Origin: Phytophthora hibernalis
Taxonomy: Eukaryota > Oomycota > Peronosporomycetes > Peronosporales > Peronosporaceae
Direction: 5' to 3'
Assembly: GCA_012656075.1 (NCBI GenBank)
Contig: JAAKBF010000014.1
Coordinates: 558,001-622,000, forward strand
Length of the DNA stretch: 64,000 nucleotides
In this document: positions 46,498 through 55,742 of the stretch, one piece after another
Layout of the letters: the number at the start of each line of letters is the position of its first letter
Position numbering within the stretch: position 1 is the stretch's first letter
Translations under genes and position numbers: made by a program
Notes under the pieces: model-generated
Database searches by the model: none
Seen by the model: the letters and a program-made list of their open reading frames with translations, nothing else
What the model was told of the DNA's origin: nothing

Positions 46498-47504
46498 CTA
46501 TCTGGTGCTGCTGGTGCTATTATGGGAACGTGGAACTATACGTTGAAAATCATACTTGTGGATCTTCACCCGATTTTTAAGGAGCTCGACTTGATGGCGA
46601 GCCCACAAATCCGTCTTCGTTTCCGCGTTAATCAGGGCACTTCAGCTATCGATATTGATAGCTCCCTTAGAATGACGCTAACGAGTACTACACTTTCGAG
46701 CGGTAATACTTGTCCATTTATGGTTGCTTCATCTGCAAGCAACAATCCTATGAATAGCGCACTTTCTGTTGCGGGTTCGATTGCAGTTTCTTGGGGTGCT
46801 GTTGTCAATTCACTTGAACCCACTATTGATGGAACTTACATGCCTTTCACTACGTCTCGCCTGTATGTACCGTTTGTCCATGTCGAGAAACCTCAGGCGA
46901 TCATCTCTAAACCCGTCAAGAAGGTTCGCTACAATGATTGCTATGCTCAATGGTTCTACCAGCGCGCTGGTATTGAAAGCAATCGAGTCAGCTGAATGCT
47001 GCTTTTGATCTTCAATTATCGGCTTCTGATAAGAACGCTAAGTACGTCATTCTCCTCCCTTTCGCCGAACAGACTGGTAATTACGCTTCGGCTGCTGTTC
47101 AGCAGTTCCAGAGTCCTTTTGATAGTGCTCCTTGGACTCTCCATCCTGGTTCGTCGATTCGCAACTTCAATGTTCGTATTGGTTCTACTCAGGTGTTCGA
47201 CATTAGCCATGACTACCACTTCCACCACTTTCACAACGAACTGGCTAAGATCGCTTCGATTAACGGTGATCTGAGTCCTGAATTGGTGAATGGTCTCCTT
47301 GACTATCAGACGTGGTCTCTAACTAACCGTGTTCTTATCGCTGACGTTAGTCGCCTGACAGAGCGTGATGTCCCTCAAGCTATTCAGATCCAGGGCGTAA
47401 ATGCTGGATGCCAGTGAACAAATATGCTCGTATTGGTTGTGAGTAAGCAAGAGCTGTCCTACGATAGACTAACCGGAGAGGTTCTCGAGTTCTCTACAGC
47501 TTAG
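46498..47504 (+). pseudogene. Probable Polinton major capsid protein, C-terminal part
   Basis: About 335 codons, with no start because the 5' part is replaced by gypsy sequence. The sequence is rich in beta-type segments (SPQIRLRFRVNQGTSAIDID, SWGAVVNSLEPTIDGTY, VRYNDCYAQWFYQRAG) and ends LVLVVSKQELSYDRLTGEVLEFSTA. A closing strand with x-x-Y-D-x-x-T-G-x-V is common at the end of double jelly-roll capsid proteins of Polintons and related viruses. One frame break lies near 46,985, and an in-frame TGA at 47416-47418 is a nonsense change. The capsid call rests on memory of the family and context, not on a search. A structural comparison would decide it. Confidence 0.5.
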
Positions 47505-47535
47505 GTTCTAAATTTATGAAACAAAAAAATTATTT

Positions 47536-47838
47536 TTAGTTAAGTTCCTTGAGTAGCTTAGGACACTTCTCAATGACGAATTCGCTCTTGCGGAGGTAAT
47601 CGATATAGCCGGGATCCATTCGACTGATCTGTTTTAAAGTACTACCTCGATACTTACCCCAAGTCATCATATATGATGTATCATTAGAGAGAAACTTGGA
47701 GTGTAGAAAGATCTTAATGTCCTCACTAATGTTAAGGCTTGGTTGGTTGTACATCCATCGACCATAACCAGGGTCAGATCCATATACTTCTTCGATTGGC
47801 TTGCCCTTGTATTTTCCGAAAGTGAGTTCGTACGTCAT
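47536..47838 (-). CDS. Small Polinton protein with two FGKYKGK / YxxWM modules
   Basis: An intact 100-residue frame with the same module twice: LTFGKYKGKPIEEVYGSDPGYGRWM and MTWGKYRGSTLKQISRMDPGYIDYL. The G-K-Y-[KR]-G ... D-P-G-Y pattern resembles the small C-terminal domain found after exodeoxyribonuclease X-like nucleases and in many stand-alone virus proteins. A nucleic-acid role is plausible. The internal duplication is clear. Upstream lies the repeated intergenic cassette with TATATAGATA. Confidence 0.6.
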   Translation of the reverse strand: MTYELTFGKYKGKPIEEVYGSDPGYGRWMYNQPSLNISEDIKIFLHSKFLSNDTSYMMTWGKYRGSTLKQISRMDPGYIDYLRKSEFVIEKCPKLLKELN

Positions 47839-47850
47839 GTTATCAGGTGG

Positions 47851-47896
47851 GTATCTATATACATAGCCCCTTTAATTTTTTGAGAAAAAATAAATT
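47851..47896 (-). promoter_or_regulatory. Conserved Polinton intergenic cassette, copy 1
   Basis: The plus-strand text GTATCTATATACATAGCCCCTTTAATTTTTTGAGAAAAAATAA is almost repeated at 48431-48475. On the coding (minus) strand it reads T-rich terminator-like sequence, GGGGCTA, then TATATAGATAC just before the next ATG. It therefore looks like a combined terminator-promoter module. Confidence 0.5.
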
Positions 47897-47906
47897 AATT
47901 CAGAAT

Positions 47907-48323
47907 TTAGCAACCCATGGATTCAAAGAAATCTTCGATGTCATCAAACTGTTGCATTTGTTTCATCATCCGCGATGGATGCATAATCTTAGCGATTCGT
48001 TCTTCGGCGATTTGATTATTAAAAATAGACGAATGCTTTCGCTTATGAACAGTTTCAATTAGTTCGCTTTTAATATCCTGGACCATTAAATTAAAATTAA
48101 ATCTATCAACTAAAGCATGAGCTTCTTGATACGTTATTGTTCCAACTATATCTAATATCCTATCTATCTTACGGTTTCTTCGAAAAGATATTTGTCAAAT
48201 AAAGCTGTATTTGCTTCTATTAGATCAAGCGCACTAAGCATTCGATAATGCATTATTTGATGATTTTGATAAACTTCGTTTAAATATTTCTCATATAAAT
48301 TTGCGCGTCTTCCTATTTGCCAT
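47907..48323 (-). CDS. Small helical Polinton protein
   Basis: The minus-strand frame from ATG 48323 (MANRKTRK) reaches TAA 47907-47909 after one-base corrections at an A3 run near 48,300 and a T4 run near 48,185. The ~138-residue product is helical, with YEKYLNEVYQNHQIMHYRML and later VDRFNFNLMVQDIKSELIETV, and ends DDIEDFFESMGC. No family is recognised. Confidence 0.45.
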
Positions 48324-48430
48324 ATACTTCAGAAACACGTTCTAAACACGTTCTAAATACGATTTATTTTCATATCGATGTAGAATATATTCTATACTCA
48401 CCATCAGTTGCTTTTATTTATATATGTGCT

Positions 48431-48475
48431 GTATCTATATTCGTAGCCCCTTTAATTGTTTTGAGAAAAGATAAT
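48431..48475 (-). promoter_or_regulatory. Conserved Polinton intergenic cassette, copy 2
   Basis: GTATCTATATTCGTAGCCCCTTTAATTGTTTTGAGAAAAGATAA matches copy 1 at about 37 of 43 positions. The gene that should start just to its right is missing, replaced by repeat sequence, so this marks where a further Polinton gene was lost. Confidence 0.5.
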
Positions 48476-48724
48476 ATTGTTTCACACCAGAGACCTATGA
48501 AGTAGCAATAATAAGTAAACGACCCGTCCTCTCGCTCTCAGCTGGTCGAGAGGGGTCGTCGATGAAACCAACAGCTGTTAGGTATTTCAGATGATTAACT
48601 TGTTTTTCCTGGGTGAACTACTGAGTTGTTTGAATTGATTTCAAATGTGATATTGGGTTTGAAAGTGAAATTGAATTGTGAAATTCTTCTGGATGTTTTT
48701 GTGAGCGATTGCTCGGAGCCCCGG

Positions 48725-48868
48725 ACTCTCGCTCTCAGGTGGTCGAGAGGTTGCGTCGTCAAAATAGCAGCTGGCCCGAAAGAACGTTCCAGGATTGTTC
48801 TTGGTGGTAAATTACGGTAAGGAAAATTTTTGGCGGCGTAATGTTCCACTATATACTACTACCGGTAT
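48725..48868 (+). repeat. Dispersed ~145-bp repeat, copy 2
   Basis: Partner of 12836-12980 in the same orientation. It ends CTACTACCGGTAT, and after five bases the 355-bp repeat starts, so the two families form a composite here. Confidence 0.8.
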
Positions 48869-48873
48869 GGGAC

Positions 48874-49228
48874 CCAGTTCGCTCGCGACCTGCTTCACCA
48901 TGCGGTCGTGCATCTACTCGTTCGCTTTCCCGGGCCAGCAGGTTCTGTTGTTTCCTGCGGAAGTCTGGGCAGGTCCACCACTCTCTTGTTTCAATACATT
49001 TGTTAATGAAAAGTATACACCACTATCAACGCCACCGTTGCGCGAGGCGAGTGCGTCTTGAGATTAAAAATATCTACACCGTGGGTCGGCGGGGCCGATC
49101 CAGGCCCTGGTTACAGGAAATGGATCCGGGGCCGTGGATGAAAGCTTAGGCTAACCCGTGTCGTCATCACCACGGTTGAAAGTTGGTGCGTTGTTGCGTA
49201 GATGAGTAGGTGTATGCCGTCTGGCGAT
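48874..49228 (+). repeat. ~355-bp dispersed repeat, inverted partner of 20715-21076
   Basis: Near-identical by eye to the reverse complement of 20715-21076. It is followed, after different intervening sequence, by GTGCTAACGGTCACGTTAGGACGGACAGCCC (49510 on), which also has an inverted partner at 21487-21541. From here to 49,735 no gene is seen. Confidence 0.9.
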
Positions 49229-49735
49229 TTGTTCGGACGTCACAGCAGCGAGGATGGCCCTAAATGGGTGGGGCTGCTGTGGCGGCAAAACTTCCTCGCC
49301 CGGCCGCGTTGAAATTAGGTGCGTTGCTGTGTTGCTTGCTTTGTGAAAGAATATGTGGTGCGTCTTTCAGCCAAAATGATTCTGAATGTTATCTTTCAAC
49401 GACGTTGCAAATATCTGGTCGCTTCCAATCGGCAAGTTCTAGGAAAAAAGACAGGAAAATACCACAATACCAACCGCTACCAAGGCATGAAAGGTAGGGA
49501 CAAATCTAGTGCTAACGGTCACGTTAGGACGGACAGCCCAACAGGGATTAATTCGACAAATTTTGCCGATTCGGGTAACGCCGTTTCTTTTGTTCGCTGC
49601 TCCCAACAATGGCCGATTCCAACTTCAGTCCATTAACAACCTTAACTTTTTCCTTCCACGTCACGGCAAATACTTTCAACACGACCACGCACTACCAGCC
49701 CAATTCTCTAGTAATATCAACGCTGCTAATAATGC

Positions 49736-50287
49736 TTATCGTCCCAGCAAGAAGTCTGTAAAAGACTGGCTCTGGAATGCCACGGGTGTCTCGAGATGGC
49801 GTTCAGGATCCGGGTGAACTGCTCTTCGCGTTCCTCCAACAGTTTTTCGTTCTTGCGTCCTCGCAAGTACGTCCATACGTTGGCACTTGGAAGCTCTGGT
49901 AGAGCAGGGTGCGTCTCGAACAGGTACTGTTGCGCTGCTGGGACGTTTCTCTCGTTCGCCATGAGCTCCGAGATCTTCGAGTGCAGCGCCTTGAAGTCTG
50001 AGTACCGCTTTGCGATTCGCACTTTGTTGAAAGGGTCCTCTGCACTCATGCCGCTGAAGTGGTAGAACATGACACCGTCCTCGTTATCGACAACCTTGAC
50101 GATCGAGAAAATGATCACACCGATTGGGATCGTCGTGGTCTTGCTTGTAACGACTGTCTCGGCTGAATGCTCGCGAACGGGGCCAACGTCGGGTCCACCT
50201 GGGCGACTGGCGATTGACAACTCGATGGTGGGAATGCCACACGAGCCTCAGCATGGGAGTCGTTGGCCTGGATAGACTGCAGCCCAT
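49736..50287 (-). CDS. Acylated PX-domain protein, family member F
   Basis: ATG 50287 gives MGCSLSRPTTP, the family acylation start with Arg replacing Lys. A one-base break near 50,220 leads to a short linker (~40 residues) and the PX domain: GVIIFSIVKVVDNEDGVMFYHF, KRYSDFKALHSKI, LPELPSANVW, GRKNEKLLEEREEQF. A second break at a CCC run near 49,788 must be repaired by one C to reach the normal family end SFTDFLLGR and the stop at 49736. It is the shortest linker class. Confidence 0.7.
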
Positions 50288-50626
50288 GGTACATGTACGG
50301 ATAGTTGAATAGTTTGGTGACTGATTCAGCGCACGTTTGGAAGTGACACCACGGAGCGCGTGCGTTCACAACATCTCCACTCCACTATGGAGTCCACATG
50401 ACGTTGAGAATCTCAAGATCATGCGGTAGAGTTTGTGGTCTCCTGAACCTCTCCCCCATTAAAATGTTGCTGTTCATGCGGGTGAGAGGTATGCAAAACA
50501 CGCCAAGAATACATGTATTCACAGGTGACAAAAGTCCCACAAGGTCAAGTTTGAGTTCAAATGGTACATGTGTATTGCATTGGATTGCATGCCTATCGTC
50601 GGCCTCTCCAAAGTGAGGAATACAAT

Positions 50627-51202
50627 CTAAGCAAGAAAATCGTTAAAAGCTCGGCTTTGAACAGCGATCGGATGTCTCGCGATGGCGTTGAGGATCTTGA
50701 CGAACTGCACCTCACGCTCCTTCACGACACCCTGGTTTCCACGTCCAAGCACGTACGTAACTGCATTTGCCCGAGGCATCACCGGCAGTGCCGGGTAGGT
50801 ATGGAATTTATCCTGGTCCTCGATCTTGACGTTCTTCTCGCTGGCCATGAGTTTTGAAATCTCCACGTGCATGTCCTTGAACTCCGAGAACCGCTTGCAC
50901 ACGTGGAACTCCTGGGTGAGGTCTGCCGAGTTGGTGCCGTCAAAGTTGTAGAAGGCAACGCCGTACTCGTTGATACTCACCTCGCCCCGAGCGAATTCGA
51001 GAATCGAGTCGGGAGTCTTCACCTCCACTGTCGGCTCCTGCTTAACTGGAGCAGACTCCGTCTCGGTTTCATCGGTTGTTTCAACCGGAGCCTTCTCAGT
51101 CTCATCCGCGGAGACTTCGATCGGAGTGACAGAGATTTCGGCCGACGCGGCGTTCGGATCCACGACTTCCAGCTCGTTCGTCTTCGATTGAGTGCAGCCC
51201 AT
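50627..51202 (-). CDS. Acylated PX-domain protein, family member G (intact)
   Basis: An uninterrupted 191-residue frame from ATG 51202: MGCTQSKTNELEVV, a ~65-residue Glu/Thr/Val linker, then the PX domain with GVAFYNFDGTNSADLTQEFHV, KRFSEFKDMHVEI, LPVMPRANAV, GRGNQGVVKEREVQF and the end AFNDFLA. It shows what an unbroken member looks like. Gly2 fits myristoylation and Cys3 palmitoylation. The loop GRGNQG lacks the double Lys seen in the other members (GRKNKK), so lipid preference may differ. Confidence 0.85.
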   Translation of the reverse strand: MGCTQSKTNELEVVDPNAASAEISVTPIEVSADETEKAPVETTDETETESAPVKQEPTVEVKTPDSILEFARGEVSINEYGVAFYNFDGTNSADLTQEFHVCKRFSEFKDMHVEISKLMASEKNVKIEDQDKFHTYPALPVMPRANAVTYVLGRGNQGVVKEREVQFVKILNAIARHPIAVQSRAFNDFLA

Positions 51203-51530
51203 GGTTTCTTGTTGGTACCTCGAAAATAGTAAGGTGGGTGGTGGACGGGCTCGAAAGGCTTGAGAGAGACCGTGGGAAATGGATAATGAACGTTGCAGTC
51301 TGTTGTTCGTGGTGCTGTGGTCTGCCGTTTGTTTGGGGTCACAACGCACACATTTTCTCAAGAAACTCCACATGGCAGCAAGCCACACCTAGGGGGACTG
51401 GCTGCCAGGCCCTCACACCAGTGATATGCATTTCTTACGCCCTCGCGCTTTGAAAACTCCATTACGAACACCTCGGTCGCCACGCTGGCTGTTGTATCAG
51501 TGGTGGCACGGCTCGCCTTTACATCATTTT
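51203..51530. other. Promoter region of member G and hAT flank
   Basis: About 330 bp with no gene. It must include the member G promoter. Confidence 0.4.
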
Positions 51531-51768
51531 CAAAGGGCGCCTAAACTCATTTAGGCGGCACGTTTTGGCGATTAGGCGGCCGATTCGCCGATTGGTTAAG
51601 GCGCCGATTCAGAACTACTTGGGTTTTGTATTTATATGTATTTGCTATCAGCGTAAAACTGAGCTCTCACTTCTAACCAAACCCTCACAGACAATACAGC
51701 AAAAGAGGACTCCGTGAAGACGTTGACCCGCTCCTGTTGTCGGCCTCGCATCCTAGACCAGTGTGAAC

Positions 51769-54369
51769 ATGGTCCGCCCTCATGTTCCAGAGAGGGACCA
51801 TTTCACATTGATGCGAGATGTTCCGAAAAGCAAAGGAAAATACTCATACTACCTTTGCAAGCACTGCACACAGGCATACGACAAAAACCCAGATCTTGAC
51901 CCACCTGAACTACTTCTCGGTCGGTCCTACAATTACATCCGACACTTACAAAATTGTGAGGTGTATCAAGCTGTTGTGGGCGTGTCTCGAGGACTGTCAA
52001 GTGACGAAGGCAGTTCAAGCTCAGGGTCTAACCAACAAGGAAAGCGTCGAGTAAATACTCGTCTAGTCTTCACAAAATCATCGCCGCGACGGGCTACATC
52101 AAAGCGATCCCAGTCAAAGTCAAAGTCAAAGTCCCGCCGGCGATTTTCGAAGCTACAGAAGCAGGAACTCGAACGGTTTCTTGTTGAATTTCAGGCAGGG
52201 AATTTGCTACCCGATTTATTCATCGAGCGTTCGTGCACGAAGGCTCTCCTGGAGTTCTTATGTCCTGGGATAACAGCGTACATTCCATTGAGGCGGGTGT
52301 TAGGCGGTCGAATTTCGAAGGACCACGCTGCACACTGTTTGGAAATTCAAACGCGAAATTTGAAAAAGGAACAAATTACTACTGGAGGGTGCGTCAATTT
52401 TTTATCGGATGTATTTCAAAATGTATCGCGTGAGCATTGGCTGGGATATCAACTTGTACTCTTTGGACGGCTGCTTACTTACGCGTTGCCAAAGGCTGGC
52501 AGTCGGCATGATGGCGTGGCCATGGCGCAAGAAATGGATACAATTTTGAAGAGGGCTCTCAGTGAAGGGTGGAATGTTGGTGCAGCAGTCACGGATAACG
52601 CCGGACAATGTGGAAGGGCACGCCGCATTTTGACTTTACGTTGGCCGAATGTTGTATTTCTATTTTGTTTTGCTCATTGCATTAACAACATTGTGAAGGC
52701 GGTTTTGAAGTCAGCTTTTTCGGTTGTTGCCAAGGAAGCAACGACCGCTGTAAAATGCCTTAATGCATCGTCCGCTAAGTGGCTTGTTCGAGCAAGAGAC
52801 TTGATGCTGGATTGCTACGGTAAACCTCTAGCGCTATTCACACTGTGTGAAACACGGTGGAATAGCATGCAAAGCTGTTTTGCTTCATTGCTCAGAGTTC
52901 GGACTTCACTTGAGAGGCTCGCCTGTAAGTACCGTGCCTACAAAGATTTCCAACCGCACTGAAGGTGTTCAGCGACCCTGTATTTTGGAAAAATTTGTCG
53001 GAAGCAGAACATGTCATTGCACCTCTATCAGAAGCATCATATCGGCTACAGCGCGATGAGAACACGTTGGCGGACGTTGTTGTATCATTTCGGGATATGT
53101 TTAATGGATTTAATGGAGCTAGTTCAGCTTATCGAGGCCAATTGATACAGTGTGCTGAACTGCGTTGGGAACAGTGCGAACAACCACTATTCATGTTGAC
53201 CTTTTTGCCAAATCCTACGACAGCAGATGAATGCCGAAAACTAATCGAAAGAACTGATGAACGCAAGCGGAATGCGGAAGTGGAGGAACGTCTTCTTGGC
53301 GGGTCACGATATTGTCAAACTGAAACTGAACTACGAGAAAGCAAGGATACTGCAAAAATTGCAACGTCGTCACAGCATGGAAAATTCGCTGTATACTACT
53401 ATCGCCGCCTAATTGGTGACGATTTTGACTGTATCCGCAGCGACCTAATGGAGTGGATTGGGAATAGAATGACGTCCGCTCATCTGAAGGAGTTTCGATT
53501 CGACAAGGTTAAATTCTGGCAGCACATACAAAACGAAAACCCAACAAGTGTATAGCAATTCGATTGCTCTCGGTCGCTGTGAATACGGCTACGACAGAAA
53601 GACTGTTTAGCGAGCTCGGAATGATCCAAACAGCAAGACGTAACAAAATGAAGTCCCGCAAAGCCCAGGATACACAGTGTATCCGACAATACATGCGTGA
53701 ACGTGATCAAAAGTCAACGCAATACGAGCCAACTGTTTCAAGAATTCTAGACGCTACCGAACGTCCGCTCATAGATAGCTTCACACCAGACGAACGGTGG
53801 ACTACTGTGTATGAGTCACCAGATAGAAACGCAGATAGTTCATCAATGCCAATCTTCGCCGAAGAACTCCCACACCGAATGCTTCAGATGCGATCGAGAA
53901 CCATGCCAGCCACACCAAGTCACCAATCATCTCGCCATGCATCCGAAACACCAGTACGACGATCGCCGTACCAAAGAACCCCGCCTCTCAAACCCCACTA
54001 CGTCGATCTACTCGCCAAAGAACCCCTACGCCACAAGCTCCACGCTCGGAGCAAGAGATAACGGAAGAAGAATATCTGGATGATATTGGCGACGGCATTG
54101 ATGCGGAGGAGATATTCCCTCCTTGGGAGGAGTATCTTGAAGAAGTCTTTGACGATGATGAAATAGAGAGCAACTTCGCAGCATCTCAAGTGAACGTATC
54201 ATGTCAAGTGGACGTGGTCGAATCCTACCTGAATTGGGAATTTGAGCCGATTCCTCTACCCGACGATACCCCTTTCCGGACGTCGACAACTCTCTGTTTC
54301 CCAGGAAAAGAAAATCATGGGCATTCGTGCGTTGAAGTCACCGCTCGCAGCTCTTTTCACAACGACTAG
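51769..54369 (+). CDS. hAT-family transposase
   Basis: ATG 51769 (MVRPHVPERDHF). The N-terminal BED-type zinc finger is YLCKHC...YIRHLQNC. The middle matches hAT transposases: AYIPLRRVLGG, AAVTDNAGQCGRARR and FLFCFAHCINNIVK (RNase H-like catalytic core), and LCETRWNS. The C-terminal dimerisation region is VAVNTATTERLFSELGMIQTARRNKM. After it comes a Ser/Pro-rich, then acidic tail ending at TAG 54367. Breaks at about 52,948 (CC), 53,540 (AA) and 54,040 are one-base changes, and I saw no nonsense change. The gene may thus be intact and the element recently active. Confidence 0.85.
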
Positions 54370-54479
54370 CTCTCAAGATTCACCTTGTTACCAAAACGTT
54401 TAACTCCATACATGTAGCTTTTCAGATTTTGCGCAACTTGCACACATAAAGAAATCAACTCATTCCTACCGCATGCACG

Positions 54480-55090
54480 TCAAATTGCGGGCAAAGGCCT
54501 CGCTCTGGTGGTGCCAACTGTGATGATGTTCTTGGCACACGACGGACTGCTGAAAGTGTAGCTGCCACCTTTGCCGCTGATATCTGTAGCTACCGCAATG
54601 AAGATTTCAGGGTTGTCGTAGATGTACTCGTCCACCTGTTCTGTCTGCGTATTGTAGTCGTTGGCTCCGGTGCCCCATGAGAACAATAAACCTTGGCACC
54701 CGTGTCTTCATTATGTTGACCACCTCGCCAGGGGTGGACCAATATCTAGGTCGCTGTTCTTCTTGCTGTACTAGATTCCAGCTAAAACGCCAGGCACATG
54801 CGTGCCGTGTCCCCACGTGACGTCCTTAGACTCGTCCACATCGTTAGCGAATGCCTGGTAGTAAACCACCTTACGCGCCGTCAAGTCCTCGTCGTCGTAC
54901 GTGTTGCGCGAATCCTGGTCGAACTGGTCGTAGTCGACGTAAAGCCCCGTGTCCGTAATTCCTCAATAATGGAGCTGACCTTGATCTTGTGCTCCTGCAT
55001 GATATTCACTCCAACCAGGTCCTGCGCATAGTCACCAAGTCGTCGACTCTCGCCTCGGTCTCCTCGATAAACTGGTCGCGAAGCATCCAT
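54480..55090 (-). pseudogene. Subtilisin-like (S8) peptidase fragments inside the hAT element
   Basis: Minus-strand frames in several pieces encode GITDTGLYVDYDQF (catalytic Asp region), VTWGHGTHVPGVLAGI (catalytic His region) and FSWGTGANDY...SYTFSSPSCAKNIITVG (substrate-binding strands). The segment with the catalytic Ser is missing. Farther right (55,100-55,330) another piece encodes a coiled stretch (AENNRLTSLIKLMAEKDEVLL) of unknown origin. The pieces lie between the transposase and the right end of the hAT element, antisense to the transposase, so they look captured. Confidence 0.65.
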
Positions 55091-55742
55091 AATTCGAGCG
55101 CGGGCATCCTTTATCCCTATAGAGCACCCGCGATCACAGCCTGCTGTAATGCCACCCGCTCAAATGCTTCGTCGTCCAGGAAATTGCTAGCGCTTGCGTC
55201 CGTGCATGTCGTTGTCCACTGCTGTCTGCAGCAGCACTTCATCCTTCTCCGCCATGAGCTTGATCAGCGACGTCAGGCGGTTGTTCTCCGCCACGACATT
55301 TCGAGCCGTCGGGCCCAACAGCGCAGTGTCAGTTAGTTAAATAGTACTTATTAGCTGAAAGACGTTTAGGCGAAAAGTCCAAAAGGCGAGGGTTTAGGCG
55401 AATGGTCATCGCTTAACTATTCAAAAGGCGAAAAGGCGCGCCTTTTCCACCATTGCTTGTATGGGGGCCATGCCAAGGACTGCTAAAACCGGCGCGTTAA
55501 CACAAGTAGCATGTTTCTACCAATCATAGAACGAACATATCCAAACAGCGAGCGTCAACTCGAAATATTGACAGAATTACAGTCACAAAAAGGGGTGGCT
55601 GATTTAACCTGGCGCGGAGTGTAACAAAGGGCTATATGATTAGATGAAATTCAGTGACGCTTGTAACTAAGCAACGCTTGTAACAGGGGAATACGGTACC
55701 GGTAAATTTGCATACCGCGTTCAAGCTCTTCGAACTCTACGT

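Larger units (their letters stand above)
46498..48510. mobile_element. Second Polinton remnant
   Basis: A capsid-like fragment on the plus strand is followed by two small minus-strand virus-type genes. The left edge is cut by gypsy sequence and the right edge by dispersed repeats. It carries the same start-proximal TATAGATA words as the first element and a repeated intergenic cassette. It may supply the gene types (capsid) missing from the first element in the window. Confidence 0.7.
51531..55446. mobile_element. hAT element carrying host-gene fragments
   Basis: The left end CAAAGGGCGCCTAAAC and the right end (complement GGAAAAGGCGCGCCTTTTCGCC) are weakly inverted. Both ends carry several subterminal TTTAGGCG/AAGGCG words (51,545-51,605 and 55,355-55,440), as in hAT elements. 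I could not find an 8-bp target duplication, so the ends are approximate. Inside are a hAT transposase (plus strand) and subtilisin-like fragments (minus strand). Confidence 0.6.
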
